A stretch of 64,000 bases of DNA from Pseudaeromonas sp963677375. Its GTDB lineage: Bacteria > Pseudomonadota > Gammaproteobacteria > Enterobacterales > Aeromonadaceae. The notes beneath the pieces are model-generated. The model saw only the letters and a list, made by a program, of their open reading frames with translations. It had not been told where the DNA came from and ran no database searches. Below are positions 12,755 to 21,608 of this stretch, piece after piece. The translations under genes were made by a program, and so were the position numbers. Location of the stretch: NCBI GenBank assembly GCA_963677375.2, contig CAXXIF010000009.1, positions 1 through 64,000 of the forward strand, read 5' to 3'. Within the stretch, counting starts at the first letter, position 1. Each line of letters starts with the position of its first letter.

Positions 12755-13696
12755 ATGCCCTTTTCCCAACTTGCTACCCTGGCTCAGAGAGGTGTCTGTG
12801 CCGAACCCAATGCTCATGGCTATTACCTGATGTTTGATATTCAGGCTGGTGCGGAGTCCGAGGTCCGGTTGGCGTTGGCACACTTTCCTGAACTCTGTGA
12901 CGAGTTGGCAACCAGCTATCCCGATGCGGGTTTCAGTGGGTTAGTCGGTATCGGCTCTGCCGCCTGGGATCGTCTATACACCCAACGTCCGCCATTATTG
13001 GCTCAATTTCCGGCCATGGCGGCAGCTGATCGGATTGCCCCGGAAACCCCGTTTGATCTGTTTTTCCAACTCCGTGGGGAACGGGTGGATATGTTGCATC
13101 TCGCAGGGCAGCGTTTGATGGCACGTCTGGCTGGGAAAGTAGTGTTACGAGAAGAGATGAGAGGGTTCCGTTTTCTAGACTGTCGGGATCTGACTGGCTT
13201 TGTTGATGGTACCGAAAATCCCCAGGCTGAACACAGAGCCGAAGTCGCTCTCGTAGCGGAGGGAGCGTTTATGGGGGGCAGTTACCTACATGTACAGCGT
13301 TTCGTTCACAACATGGCGCAGTGGCAAAGCTTAGTGTTGAAGGATCAGGAAGACACCATAGGCCGCACCAAACAGGACAATATTGAGTATGCCTCTGCCG
13401 ATAAACCGCTGACGTGTCACATCAAGCGAGTGAATTTGAAGAACAGCGCTGGCAAGAGTAAAGAGATCCTGCGCCAGTCGATGCCGTGGGGGGGGCTGGA
13501 AGAGCAGGGCCTGTATTTCATTAGTTGCTGTCATACCCCGGAACATTTCAGCGATATGCTGCACAGCATGATTGATGGGGATGGTGCCGGTCATTTTGAT
13601 CATCTGCTGCGGTTTACCCGGGCTGTGACCGGCGCCGCATTTTTCGCCCCGTCGCAGATGTTTTTACGGCAAGGTGGCATTACAGAGAACGCTTAA
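12755..13696 (+). CDS. yfeX: Dyp-type haem peroxidase (YfeX-like)
   Basis: A 313-residue cytoplasmic dye-decolourising peroxidase of the YfeX group. It carries the family motif GFVDG with catalytic Asp151, a proximal haem ligand His222 (CHIKRVNL) and the distal Arg240 (LRQSMPWG), close to the residue numbers in E. coli YfeX. It uses hydrogen peroxide to oxidise porphyrinogens and dyes in vitro; the physiological substrate is unsettled. No signal peptide and no encapsulin gene are nearby. The ATG at 12755 is preceded by AAGGAG at 12741-12746 and is preferred over the upstream in-frame start at 12731. Confidence 0.92.
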   Translation: MPFSQLATLAQRGVCAEPNAHGYYLMFDIQAGAESEVRLALAHFPELCDELATSYPDAGFSGLVGIGSAAWDRLYTQRPPLLAQFPAMAAADRIAPETPFDLFFQLRGERVDMLHLAGQRLMARLAGKVVLREEMRGFRFLDCRDLTGFVDGTENPQAEHRAEVALVAEGAFMGGSYLHVQRFVHNMAQWQSLVLKDQEDTIGRTKQDNIEYASADKPLTCHIKRVNLKNSAGKSKEILRQSMPWGGLEEQGLYFISCCHTPEHFSDMLHSMIDGDGAGHFDHLLRFTRAVTGAAFFAPSQMFLRQGGITENA

Positions 13697-13713
13697 CGCG
13701 GATGTCAGGTAAC

Positions 13714-13743
13714 AAAAAACCGGCTGCCATCGCCGGTTTTTTT
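13714..13743. terminator. bidirectional terminator between the peroxidase gene and argR
   Basis: AACCGGC pairs with GCCGGTT around a seven-base loop, with a run of A residues before it and T residues after it. It can serve both convergent genes. Confidence 0.88.
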
Positions 13744-13761
13744 ATGCGTTGAATTTGTTGG

Positions 13762-14232
13762 TCAGCCTGCGTGTTCGAAGAGCTCGAGTACTGAGTCATA
13801 CAGTTCATCCATATCGGTTTCGGCTGTCGGTGTGATGAAAATCGTATCGTCACCGGCAATCGTACCGAGAATGCCCTCAGCCTTGCCCAGCGAGTCCAAC
13901 AGGCGAGCAATCAATTGCGCCGCACCTGGACTGGTATGAATGACCAGTAGAAAACCATTGTGATCAACATCCAGCACCAGATTTTTCAACGGGCTGTTGA
14001 TGGTTGGGACCCCCAACTCAACCGGTAGGCAGTACACCATTTCCATCTTGGCGTTACGGGTGCGTACTGCGCCAAAACGACTCAACATGCGTGAGACTTT
14101 GGATTGATTGATATTTTCGTAGCCCATTTCGTGCAATGCAGTGACGATTTCCGCCTGCGAGCCGAAACGTTCTTCTCTCAATAAGGCTTTGAATGCCTTG
14201 ATCAGTTGTTCCTGTTTTTCACCGGGCTTCAT
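13762..14232 (-). CDS. argR: arginine repressor ArgR
   Basis: A 156-residue hexameric repressor of arginine biosynthesis and transport. The N-terminal winged helix (residues 1-75) contains NQSKVSRMLSRFGAVRTRNA. The C-terminal arginine-binding and oligomerisation domain contains HTSPGAAQLIARLLDSLGKAEGILGTIAGDDTIF with the conserved GDD. I chose the ATG at 14232, which matches the E. coli start; a TTG two codons upstream (14238) is possible, and neither has a strong Shine-Dalgarno sequence. It is divergent from artP, with ARG-box-like sequences between them. Confidence 0.95.
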   Translation of the reverse strand: MKPGEKQEQLIKAFKALLREERFGSQAEIVTALHEMGYENINQSKVSRMLSRFGAVRTRNAKMEMVYCLPVELGVPTINSPLKNLVLDVDHNGFLLVIHTSPGAAQLIARLLDSLGKAEGILGTIAGDDTIFITPTAETDMDELYDSVLELFEHAG

Positions 14233-14268
14233 AGCCAACTAATATGTTGTATGGACGAACCGTAATTT

Positions 14269-14324
14269 TGCATCCATATGCCATTCTTTTCAAGAAATAG
14301 CCGATAATTCTGCATAAGGATGCA
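14269..14324. promoter_or_regulatory. ARG-box-like operators between argR and artP
   Basis: TGCATAAGGATGCA at 14311-14324 is a perfect palindrome fitting the ARG-box pattern TGNATN4ATNCA. TGCATCCATATGCC at 14269-14282 fits with one mismatch. Their centres are 42 bases apart, twice the 21-base centre spacing of paired ARG boxes. The place suggests ArgR control of itself and of the art operon. Confidence 0.6.
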
Positions 14325-14394
14325 CAAAATTCTTGCATTGACTTCCTCGGAGACTAGAATCGGCGCAAAGTATGGATAAGGGTTGTCACTCATC

Positions 14395-15135
14395 ATGAGT
14401 ATTGAACTCAAAGGAATCTCAAAATCCTGGCATCAACAGCAGATCCTGCGACAGGTTTCATTTCGTTGCGAGGCAGGTGAAACCTTGGTCTTGCTGGGGC
14501 CTAGCGGGGCTGGCAAGAGTTCTTTGTTGCGATTGATGAACCTGCTGGATACCCCGGATGAAGGCGAGTTATTGATTGCCGGTGAACGGTTTGCGTTTCC
14601 TGCGGTTGCACTACAACAAGACTACGCCAGGCGGACCCAAATCTTGCGTGGCAAGGTGGGGATGGTCTTTCAACAGTATCATTTGTGGCCTCATTTGAGT
14701 GTTGAACAAAACCTGCTGGAAGCGCCGATGAAAGTTTTGGGTATGAATAAACTTGAGGCACAGGACAAAGCCGGTTATCTACTGAACCAGTTGAAGTTAT
14801 CCGAGAAACGCCATGTCTGGCCAGCCAGTCTGTCAGGGGGACAGCAACAGCGTGTAGCTATTGCTCGTGCCTTGATGATGGATCCGGCGATCCTGTTATT
14901 TGACGAACCGACTGCGGCGTTGGATCCCGAGATCACCAAGGAAGTGGCAGAGATCATTCGTAAACTGGGGGATACCGGTATTACGCAAGTCGTGGTAACC
15001 CATGAAGTGGAGTTTGCGCGCCGGATTGCCACACAAGTGATCTATCTCGAGCAGGGGCAGATTGTCGAAATCGGTAATGCGCAACGTTTTAACGACCCCC
15101 AGACCACTCGTTTCGCCGAGTTTTTACAACACTAG
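14395..15135 (+). CDS. artP: arginine ABC transporter ATP-binding protein ArtP
   Basis: A 246-residue cytoplasmic ATPase that energises arginine uptake. Walker A is GPSGAGKS, the Q-loop is FQQYHLWPHL, the signature is LSGGQQQRVAIARAL, Walker B is ILLFDEPTAALDPE and the switch His is in VVTHEVE. It aligns over its length with E. coli ArtP, including the start MSIEL at the ATG 14395. A TTG at 14383 lies too close to the AAGGG at 14378. It is the first gene of artPIQM, and the ARG-like boxes upstream suggest repression by ArgR with arginine. Confidence 0.93.
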   Translation: MSIELKGISKSWHQQQILRQVSFRCEAGETLVLLGPSGAGKSSLLRLMNLLDTPDEGELLIAGERFAFPAVALQQDYARRTQILRGKVGMVFQQYHLWPHLSVEQNLLEAPMKVLGMNKLEAQDKAGYLLNQLKLSEKRHVWPASLSGGQQQRVAIARALMMDPAILLFDEPTAALDPEITKEVAEIIRKLGDTGITQVVVTHEVEFARRIATQVIYLEQGQIVEIGNAQRFNDPQTTRFAEFLQH

Positions 15136-15156
15136 ATCAATCCAGGAAGGTAAACC

Positions 15157-15894
15157 ATGAAGAACGTATTCTCAGCACTTGTTGCTCTGACGCTGTTATC
15201 TGCCAATGCCATGGCGACTGAAGTCAAATTTGCCACCGAAGCAACTTACCCACCGTTTGAGTTTATGACGGACAAAAACGAGTTCGCCGGTTTTGATGTC
15301 GAACTCGCTCAAGCTATCTGTGCCGAGGCCAAATTGACCTGCACTTTCAGCAACCAGGCGTTCGATAGCCTGATCCCCAGCTTGAAGTTCCGCCGCTTTG
15401 ATGCAGCCATCGCGGCTATGGATGTGACCGAGGAACGCGCCAAACAGGTTGATTTTTCCAACATCTACTATGAAAACTCAGCTGTGTTCGTGGCGGCAAA
15501 CGGTAAGTTCACCGACGTGGCGCAACTGTCGACCAAGAATGTTGGCGTGCAGAATGGCACCTCGCATCAGTCTTATCTGCTGGAGCAGTTGAAAGATCAG
15601 CAAGTGAAGGCAGTGCCCTACGCCAGTTACCAGAATGCACTGATGGATCTGACCAGTGGTCGGGTTGATGCTGTGTTTGCCGATACTGCGGTAGCGGCTG
15701 AGTGGTTGAAAAGCCATACCGGATACCAGATGGTGGGTAAGCCAGTTACGGATGCCAAGTATTTTGGCGCCGGTTTTGCGATTGCCGTAAACAAGGGCAA
15801 CAAGGCATTGCGCGATAGCCTGAATCAGGGGTTGGCGGGTATCAAGGCGAATGGTACTTATCAAAAAATCTACGATAAGTACTTCACCAAATAA
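15157..15894 (+). CDS. artI: periplasmic arginine-binding protein (ArtI/ArtJ type)
   Basis: This 245-residue solute-binding protein of the basic amino-acid group delivers arginine to ArtQM. Residues 1-20 are a signal peptide ending AMA. The mature start has the family pattern ATYPPFEFMTDKNEFAGFDV. GTSHQSYLLEQ and GRVDAVFADTAVAAEWL mark the second lobe. It lies 21 bases after artP behind AGGAAGG, and its stop overlaps the artQ start. Whether it is closer to ArtI or ArtJ cannot be told by eye. Confidence 0.92.
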   Translation: MKNVFSALVALTLLSANAMATEVKFATEATYPPFEFMTDKNEFAGFDVELAQAICAEAKLTCTFSNQAFDSLIPSLKFRRFDAAIAAMDVTEERAKQVDFSNIYYENSAVFVAANGKFTDVAQLSTKNVGVQNGTSHQSYLLEQLKDQQVKAVPYASYQNALMDLTSGRVDAVFADTAVAAEWLKSHTGYQMVGKPVTDAKYFGAGFAIAVNKGNKALRDSLNQGLAGIKANGTYQKIYDKYFTK

Positions 15895-16613
15895 TGATCA
15901 GCCTGTTACTGGATGCCGCCCTGATGACGCTAGGGCTGGCGGTAGTGTCATTGGCTGCCGGTCTGTTGTTGGCTCTGCTGCTGAGTGCAGCAGAGCTATC
16001 ACGGCACATCTGGTTACGCTGGCCCGTGGCAACACTGACGACTCTGATCCGTGGCCTGCCTGAAATTCTGGTGGTGCTGTTCATCTATTTTGGTTCTTCC
16101 CAACTGTTGTTATTGCTGGCTGACGTCATCAATCAAGGCTGCGCCACATTGTTGCCTGATCAGGGCTGGTGCCGTGCGCCTTGGGACTATGTAGAAATGA
16201 GTCCTTTTGGGTGTGGTGTTCTGGCTCTGGCCTTGTTGTTTGCTTCCTATGCCACGCAAACCCTGCGTGCGGCGTTGAAGGCTGTGCCCAAAGGACAGCG
16301 TCAGGCTGCCCAGGCCTTGGGTTTACCCGCCAGCCATGTGTTCTTGCGCATCGTCTTGCCGCAAGCCTGGCGACATGCCTTGCCAGGCTTGGGTAATCAA
16401 TGGCTAGTGTTGCTCAAGGACACGGCGCTGGTCTCGTTGATTGGGGTCAATGATCTGATGCGGCAGTCACAGTTGGCGGTTGCCAGCCCGAGTAGCGAAC
16501 ATGGTCCCTTTACTTGGTATGCGGTAGCGGCCGCTATTTATCTGGTGATCACACTGGTCAGCGGTCGTCTTCTTACGCATCTACGGCAGCGCAGTTTCCG
16601 GTATGGTGGCTAA
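15894..16613 (+). CDS. artQ: arginine ABC transporter permease ArtQ
   Basis: A 239-residue inner-membrane permease of the His/Glu/Gln/Arg/opine family. It has about five membrane spans and the EAA loop near AAQALGLPASHVFLRIVLPQAW, where the ATPase docks. The ATG overlaps the TAA of artI by one base, so translation is coupled. It forms the translocation path together with ArtM. Confidence 0.93.
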   Translation: MISLLLDAALMTLGLAVVSLAAGLLLALLLSAAELSRHIWLRWPVATLTTLIRGLPEILVVLFIYFGSSQLLLLLADVINQGCATLLPDQGWCRAPWDYVEMSPFGCGVLALALLFASYATQTLRAALKAVPKGQRQAAQALGLPASHVFLRIVLPQAWRHALPGLGNQWLVLLKDTALVSLIGVNDLMRQSQLAVASPSSEHGPFTWYAVAAAIYLVITLVSGRLLTHLRQRSFRYGG

Positions 16614-16615
16614 CG

Positions 16616-17281
16616 ATGACATATCTTTCCGAGTTGTTGACGGGCTTGGCGACCACCCTAGAACTGACGGTGATGAGTCTACTGCTGGGCGGGCTGCTGG
16701 CGCTGATCCTGACCTGGATACTGGATCGTCGAGTTCCTGTGGCTCGTCATCTGGTCGAGCTGTTTCTGGTCATGTTTACCGGAACACCGTTGTTGGTGCA
16801 GATTTTTCTCATCTACTACGGTCCGGCCCAATTTGACTGGGTCAAGCAAAGCCTGTTCTGGGATCTGCTCAAGGAGCCCTGGTTCTGTGCCGTTCTGGCG
16901 TTGGGTCTGAATACTGCCGCCTACTCCACCCGTCTGTTCAAGGGGGCCTTGGATGCTGTTCCCTATGGTGAAGTCTTGGCGTGTCGCGCTCTGGGTATGA
17001 CCAAAGGCCAGACATTGAATATCAAGTTGCGACATGCCATGCGGCGTGTGGTTCCTGGCTATTCGAATGAGGTAATTTTGGTTCTCAAGGGCAGTTCTTT
17101 AGCCAGCACCATCACCATCATGGATATGATGGGGATTGCTCAGCGTTTGAATGCTCAGACTTACGACACTCTGGGCGTATTCGGTGTCGCCGGAGCCATC
17201 TATTTAACAATGAATGGAACCCTGACACTGCTCTTTCGTTGGCTCGAGCAACGAGCACTGGCATTCGCGCCCCATGAGTGA
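16616..17281 (+). CDS. artM: arginine ABC transporter permease ArtM
   Basis: A 221-residue second permease subunit. The start MTYLSELLTGLATTLELT at 16616 lies two bases after the artQ stop; the longer upstream frame overlaps artQ and is not used. The EAA loop reads LACRALGMTKGQTLNIKLRHAM. It is the last gene of the operon and is followed by a terminator. Confidence 0.93.
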   Translation: MTYLSELLTGLATTLELTVMSLLLGGLLALILTWILDRRVPVARHLVELFLVMFTGTPLLVQIFLIYYGPAQFDWVKQSLFWDLLKEPWFCAVLALGLNTAAYSTRLFKGALDAVPYGEVLACRALGMTKGQTLNIKLRHAMRRVVPGYSNEVILVLKGSSLASTITIMDMMGIAQRLNAQTYDTLGVFGVAGAIYLTMNGTLTLLFRWLEQRALAFAPHE

Positions 17282-17302
17282 CCTGTGCACGATCTGACGA
17301 TG

Positions 17303-17329
17303 AAAGGGGCTTGCCGCCCCTTTTATTTT
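17303..17329 (+). terminator. rho-independent terminator of the art operon
   Basis: AAGGGGC pairs with GCCCCTT around a TTGCC loop, followed by TTTATTTTG. Confidence 0.88.
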
Positions 17330-17347
17330 GTTGCGTAAATGTAATTC

Positions 17348-17391
17348 CCCTGTGGTCTCCCTGTGGTCTCCCTGTGGTCCCCCTGTTGTCT
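17348..17391. repeat. four tandem 11-bp repeats upstream of mdh
   Basis: CCCTGTGGTCT is repeated four times: two exact copies, one ending in C and one with TTG for TGG. The period is close to one turn of the double helix, so all copies face the same side. It lies 118-161 bases before the mdh start codon. No function is known to me. Confidence 0.85.
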
Positions 17392-17508
17392 CTGTCGGCT
17401 CACAGTTCCTGCATTCGGCTTTGTCCCTTCTAGCGCTTTTATCCTATGGTGAAAATGAGCTGTAGCAATTTATTCACCCTACTCAATCACTAGCGCTCGG
17501 AGCTCACT

Positions 17509-18447
17509 ATGAAAGTTGCCGTTCTAGGGGCGGCCGGAGGTATCGGCCAGTCACTGTCGTTATTACTTAAACTCCAGTTGCCGCCCGGCTTCGAGCTGGC
17601 TTTATACGATTTGGCTCCGGTGACTCCGGGGGTCGCGGTTGATTTGAGCCATATCCCCACGGATGTCTCTGTCCATGGTTATGCCGGCGAGGATCCTTCT
17701 CCGGCTCTGCAGGGGGCGGATATTGTTATTATTCCTGCCGGCGTTGCGCGTAAGCCAGGCATGGATCGCTCCGATCTCTTTAAATTCAATGCTGGCGTCA
17801 TCAAGAATCTGGTACAGCACTGTGCTCGTGAATGCCCCAACGCGCTATTGGCGATCATTACCAACCCGGTCAACAGCATCATACCGATTGCCGCCGAGGT
17901 TCTGCGGCAGGCCGGTGTCTATGATCGACGCAAGTTATTTGGTGTGACGACCCTGGATGTCATTCGGGCCGAAACTTTTGTAGCCAATGCCATGAAGTGC
18001 AAGAGAGGTTCCCTGACCGTCCCGGTGATTGGTGGCCATAGTGGCACCACCATATTGCCGTTGTTTTCCCAAGTGGTTGGTCAGCACTTTACTCATGAAC
18101 AGCTCGATGAGATGACTCGTCATGTGCAAAATGCCGGCACTGATGTGGTCAATGCCAAGGCGGGAGCGGGTTCGGCAACCTTGGCGATGGCGCAGGCGGG
18201 TCTTCGTTTTTGTTTGTCACTGGTTCATGCCCGGCAAGGGGAACCGGGCGTCGTCGAATACGCTTATGTCGAGGGCGATAGTCCTCATGCCCGTTTCTTT
18301 GCTCAAGCGGTGCGAATTGGTGCCGAAGGGATTGAGGAAGTGATGGACTACGGTTCTTTGAGTGCCCTGGAAGCGGCGGAACTGGAGGGCATGCTACAGA
18401 CCTTGCGTGCAGAAATTGAGTTAGGGATCGATTATGCTCGGCAGTAA
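17509..18447 (+). CDS. mdh: malate dehydrogenase (NAD)
   Basis: A 312-residue tricarboxylic acid cycle enzyme that oxidises malate to oxaloacetate. The NAD-binding glycine motif GAAGGIG is at 7-13. Substrate arginines are Arg81, Arg87 and Arg153, and the catalytic pair is Asp150 and His177 (GGHSGTTI), all at E. coli positions. The length is the same as in E. coli. In E. coli argR and mdh are direct divergent neighbours; here the art operon lies between them. A terminator follows. Confidence 0.98.
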   Translation: MKVAVLGAAGGIGQSLSLLLKLQLPPGFELALYDLAPVTPGVAVDLSHIPTDVSVHGYAGEDPSPALQGADIVIIPAGVARKPGMDRSDLFKFNAGVIKNLVQHCARECPNALLAIITNPVNSIIPIAAEVLRQAGVYDRRKLFGVTTLDVIRAETFVANAMKCKRGSLTVPVIGGHSGTTILPLFSQVVGQHFTHEQLDEMTRHVQNAGTDVVNAKAGAGSATLAMAQAGLRFCLSLVHARQGEPGVVEYAYVEGDSPHARFFAQAVRIGAEGIEEVMDYGSLSALEAAELEGMLQTLRAEIELGIDYARQ

Positions 18448-18466
18448 GCACTATGAGTCACACAAG

Positions 18467-18493
18467 AAAGGGCCGGATGGCCCTTTGTTTTTG
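18467..18493 (+). terminator. rho-independent terminator after mdh
   Basis: AAAGGGCC pairs with GGCCCTTT around GGAT, followed by TGTTTTTG. Confidence 0.9.
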
Positions 18494-18538
18494 CTCAAGT
18501 ATCCCGCCCGTTAGCCGATAGCCATGCAGGAGGCGCCT

Positions 18539-19369
18539 ATGAACCGAAAGCTGTTAGTCATATTGATGTTGGGTGCCGTTTCCGGTGTATGGGCCGAGGA
18601 GCAGGCGCTGAAGCCAACCACAGATATTTTTGCGGGGATGAATATGCCTGCCGCACAAATAACCGGTGAGGATACTGTGGTGCCGGCACCTAAAAAGTTG
18701 TCGCCCGAACAATTGGCCGAGATTGAACGCCATAAGCAGGCAGCGTTGGCAGCAAGTGCGGCGGCCTCTACCTTGTATACGGAACAGACGGTAACCACGA
18801 TTCCTGCGGCCGCAATATCGACCTTGCAGTTATACGGCCAGGATGAATTGATTACCTGGATTGGCCAACATAAACACCTGCAGCGGGTGAAGGATGATCA
18901 GTGCCAATTAACTCCAGATATCGAGGCTCGAGCCAAGGTTTTGATGTTGCCGTCATACCAGTATTTGTGGGCTGACATGTTGCTGACCGGTACCTGCGTG
19001 GACAAAGATGCGGCGGTTGGCGTTGGTTTTATGTGGGGGGCGGCGGAGCAGGGATTTCCGGCCGCATTGGTTCGACTGGCTTATTACTACGAAAAAGGGC
19101 GTTATGTTCAAGTCGATAAGCAACAGGCCGTGGTCCTGATGCATGAAGCGGCGGCGTTAGGTTATCTTGAGGCCCAGATGGATTGGGTCGATATGCTGCT
19201 GCGGGGCTTGGGAAGCCCGCTCGACTATGAGGAGGCCTATAGCTGGTTGCATCACACCATCATCACTGACGAGAAACAACATGCGAAGGCCAAGCATCTG
19301 CTCAAGCAGTTAGCAGCGCGGATGCCGGCTAATATTGTGACGCGAGCCAAGACTTATCGCCTCAATTAG
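18539..19369 (+). CDS. motX: MotX-like sodium-driven polar flagellar motor protein (Sel1 repeats)
   Basis: A 276-residue exported protein with a signal peptide at 1-19. After a low-complexity linker, the region ELITWIGQHKHLQRVKDDQCQL and the block PSYQYLWADMLLTGTCVDKD are typical of MotX. Two or three Sel1-type helical repeats follow (EQGFPAALVRLAYYYEKG, AALGYLEAQMDWVDMLLRG), and the C-terminal part contains GSPLDYEEAYSWL. MotX forms the T ring with MotY in Vibrio and Aeromonas polar flagella and helps to fix the stator. The ATG at 18539 has AGGAGG just upstream; a start at 18524 is less likely. The identification is from remembered family sequence; the safe fallback is Sel1-repeat secreted protein. 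Confidence 0.72.
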   Translation: MNRKLLVILMLGAVSGVWAEEQALKPTTDIFAGMNMPAAQITGEDTVVPAPKKLSPEQLAEIERHKQAALAASAAASTLYTEQTVTTIPAAAISTLQLYGQDELITWIGQHKHLQRVKDDQCQLTPDIEARAKVLMLPSYQYLWADMLLTGTCVDKDAAVGVGFMWGAAEQGFPAALVRLAYYYEKGRYVQVDKQQAVVLMHEAAALGYLEAQMDWVDMLLRGLGSPLDYEEAYSWLHHTIITDEKQHAKAKHLLKQLAARMPANIVTRAKTYRLN

Positions 19370-20627
19370 GCGGACTTGGTGGCGTCACTCTTGCCAGTTT
19401 GACCATGTTATTTTCAACGGAGAATATCTCGATCTGATACTGGGATATGAGCATTTGGCTCCCCGTCTGCGGCAGATCTTCAAGGTATTCCAGGATCAGA
19501 CCATTCAGGGTTCTCGGGCCATCCGTGGGGAAGTTCCACTCCAGTTCTTTATTGATATCTCGTAGATTCGCCGCCCCCTCGATCAGATAGCTGCCATCCT
19601 CCTGGACATGGATCTCTTCATTGGCGCTGGGGGCCAGACTGGTGGTGAAGTCACCCACAATCTCTTCCAGAATGTCGTCCAGAGTGGTGAGACCGCGAAT
19701 ATCGCCATACTCATCGACAACTAGACCAATCCGCTCTTTATTTCGTCGAAACTTGATCAGTTGCGTCAGTAATGGCGTGCCACTGGGGATGAAATAGACC
19801 TCATGTACGGTGCGGAGCAGTGATTCCTTGTTAAATTGCTCGCGGGTCAGCAGGCGCAGCGCATCGCGGACATGGATGAAGCCGACCGCATCGTCGAGCG
19901 TATCCCGATACAACAACACCTTGGTATGCGGGGTGTTGGTCAGCTGACGCTGAATGGTTTTCCAGTCATCATTAATATTGATGGCATAGATCTCGGCGCG
20001 TGGCACCATGATCTCTTCGATTGCCAGATGCTCCAGTTCCAAGACTCCCATCAACATCTCCTGATGGTTACGGGGAATCAGACTGTTTGACTCATTCAGT
20101 ACCGTTCTCAGTTCTTCACTGTTCAATGACTCATCTTTTTTGCGCAGCTTGATCCCAAATAACTCCAGCAACCCATTGGCAATGGCGTTTATTAACCAGA
20201 CCAGGGGGTAGAGGGGGACCATCAAAATCCGCAGCACTATGGCAGCTGGATAGGCAATCCGTTCCGGATTCATTGCGGCCAGAGTCTTGGGGGTCACTTC
20301 GGAAAAAATAAGAATGGCAAAGGTCAGCACCGTTGTTGCAACCGCAATACCGTAATCGCCAAATACTCGAATCGCCAGCAGAGTCGCAATCGACGAGGCA
20401 AGAATATTAACCAGATTATTGCCAATCAGAATCAGACCGAGCAGACGGTCCGGTCGTTGCAACAGTCGCTCGACCCGCATGGCTCCTCGATGCTTGCTTT
20501 TCACCAGATGGCGTAATTTGTAGCGATTGAGTGACATCATGCCGGTCTCTGCTGCAGAGAAGAATGCAGAAACCAGCAGCATCAACAACAGTACCAACAA
20601 GAGGGAATGGGTCGAAATAGTATCCAA
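19362..20627 (-). CDS. corB: CNNM/CorB family membrane protein with CBS domains
   Basis: A 421-residue inner-membrane protein of the CorB/YfjD (HlyC/CorC, CNNM) group. The N-terminal DUF21 domain (about 1-190) has four membrane segments and the motif SAAETGMMSLNRYKLRHL. Two CBS domains follow (about 205-330), starting at VPRAEIYAIN. A C-terminal CorC_HlyC domain (about 340-415) begins near GSYLIEGAANLRD. The family is linked to magnesium and cobalt efflux or resistance. It overlaps the end of motX tail to tail. The order corB-ypjD-ffh is conserved with E. coli. Confidence 0.93.
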   Translation of the reverse strand: MDTISTHSLLLVLLLMLLVSAFFSAAETGMMSLNRYKLRHLVKSKHRGAMRVERLLQRPDRLLGLILIGNNLVNILASSIATLLAIRVFGDYGIAVATTVLTFAILIFSEVTPKTLAAMNPERIAYPAAIVLRILMVPLYPLVWLINAIANGLLELFGIKLRKKDESLNSEELRTVLNESNSLIPRNHQEMLMGVLELEHLAIEEIMVPRAEIYAININDDWKTIQRQLTNTPHTKVLLYRDTLDDAVGFIHVRDALRLLTREQFNKESLLRTVHEVYFIPSGTPLLTQLIKFRRNKERIGLVVDEYGDIRGLTTLDDILEEIVGDFTTSLAPSANEEIHVQEDGSYLIEGAANLRDINKELEWNFPTDGPRTLNGLILEYLEDLPQTGSQMLISQYQIEIFSVENNMVKLARVTPPSPPN

Positions 20628-20673
20628 ACAGGGTTCCTCAACGGGTCCAGAAATGGCGAACAGGGCGCGAGCG

Positions 20674-21465
20674 CTATGAGTTGAGCAGTACTTCCTTCAG
20701 GAATCGACTGCCGAAATAGGCAAGCAACAACAGAACACTGCCCAATAAACTTAAGCTAATCAGCGTCTTCCCTCTCCAACCATGGCGGTAATGCCCCCAA
20801 AGTAAGCTGGTATACACACACCAAGCCAGTAGGGTCAAAATGGCCTTGTGTCTCTGGTCGGGAGCAAACATTTCATCCAGGAACAGGGCTCCGGAGATAA
20901 TCGAAAGGGTCAAGAGTACAACCCCGAGCAGAATCAGTTGATAGACCCGTGTTTCCACGGTCATTAGAGGAGGAAGGTGCGGTAATCCAAGCCGCTTACG
21001 GGCCTTGAGGTGGTAATTCAGATAGGCCAGCAGCAGGGTAAACAGGGTGGCGATCATCAACACCGAGAAGGCTAGCAAAGCCAGCGCTATATGCAGCAAA
21101 AGTTCGGGCCTTTGTTCCAGATGCAACACATATTGACCAGGGATCAGCGTACTGACGATTTGTAACAGCGCGGCAAAACCGTATGCCACGGGCAACAGTA
21201 TCCAGCCATTGAAGCGTTTTGCAATCAGACTCATGACTAGGCTGATGAGCAAGGCCACTGCCGATGCTACATTTAACAGGCTCAGATTTTGGCCCAGCCC
21301 ACTTTCAATGACTTCCTGCCCAAGCCCCGCGGCATGTAACGCCATGGCAATCCAGGCGCTGCTTAGCAGTGGCCAACGGGCACTGTGGCTATTCAACAGA
21401 CGATGCAAAGCAGCCAGGCTAGCCAGCAGATAAAAACCAAGACAGAGCAGTGATGGGATGACCAT
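20674..21465 (-). CDS. ypjD: YpjD-type inner-membrane protein (cytochrome c assembly family)
   Basis: A protein of about 263 residues with eight predicted membrane helices, belonging to the CcmC/HemX-like cytochrome c assembly family (PF01578) as YpjD does in E. coli. The start is uncertain. ATG 21465 begins just before the first membrane helix, ATG 21492 adds nine residues, and neither has a clear ribosome-binding site. It lies between corB and ffh and is divergent from ffh. A role in haem handling is a family-level guess; some studies of homologues suggest a role in divalent cation efflux with CorB. Confidence 0.85.
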   Translation of the reverse strand: MVIPSLLCLGFYLLASLAALHRLLNSHSARWPLLSSAWIAMALHAAGLGQEVIESGLGQNLSLLNVASAVALLISLVMSLIAKRFNGWILLPVAYGFAALLQIVSTLIPGQYVLHLEQRPELLLHIALALLAFSVLMIATLFTLLLAYLNYHLKARKRLGLPHLPPLMTVETRVYQLILLGVVLLTLSIISGALFLDEMFAPDQRHKAILTLLAWCVYTSLLWGHYRHGWRGKTLISLSLLGSVLLLLAYFGSRFLKEVLLNS

Positions 21466-21608
21466 AGGGTAATTTGTTGAATTGCCGGTCATTAATGGAC
21501 TGAATGGCGAGTATATCGCTGTCGACGGTTTGCTGCCAGCAAGGCTTAAGATCTTGGGGCAAGTTGCGGTATACTCGTGCGCAATTACGCCAATCGTTGG
21601 GATGCGTC

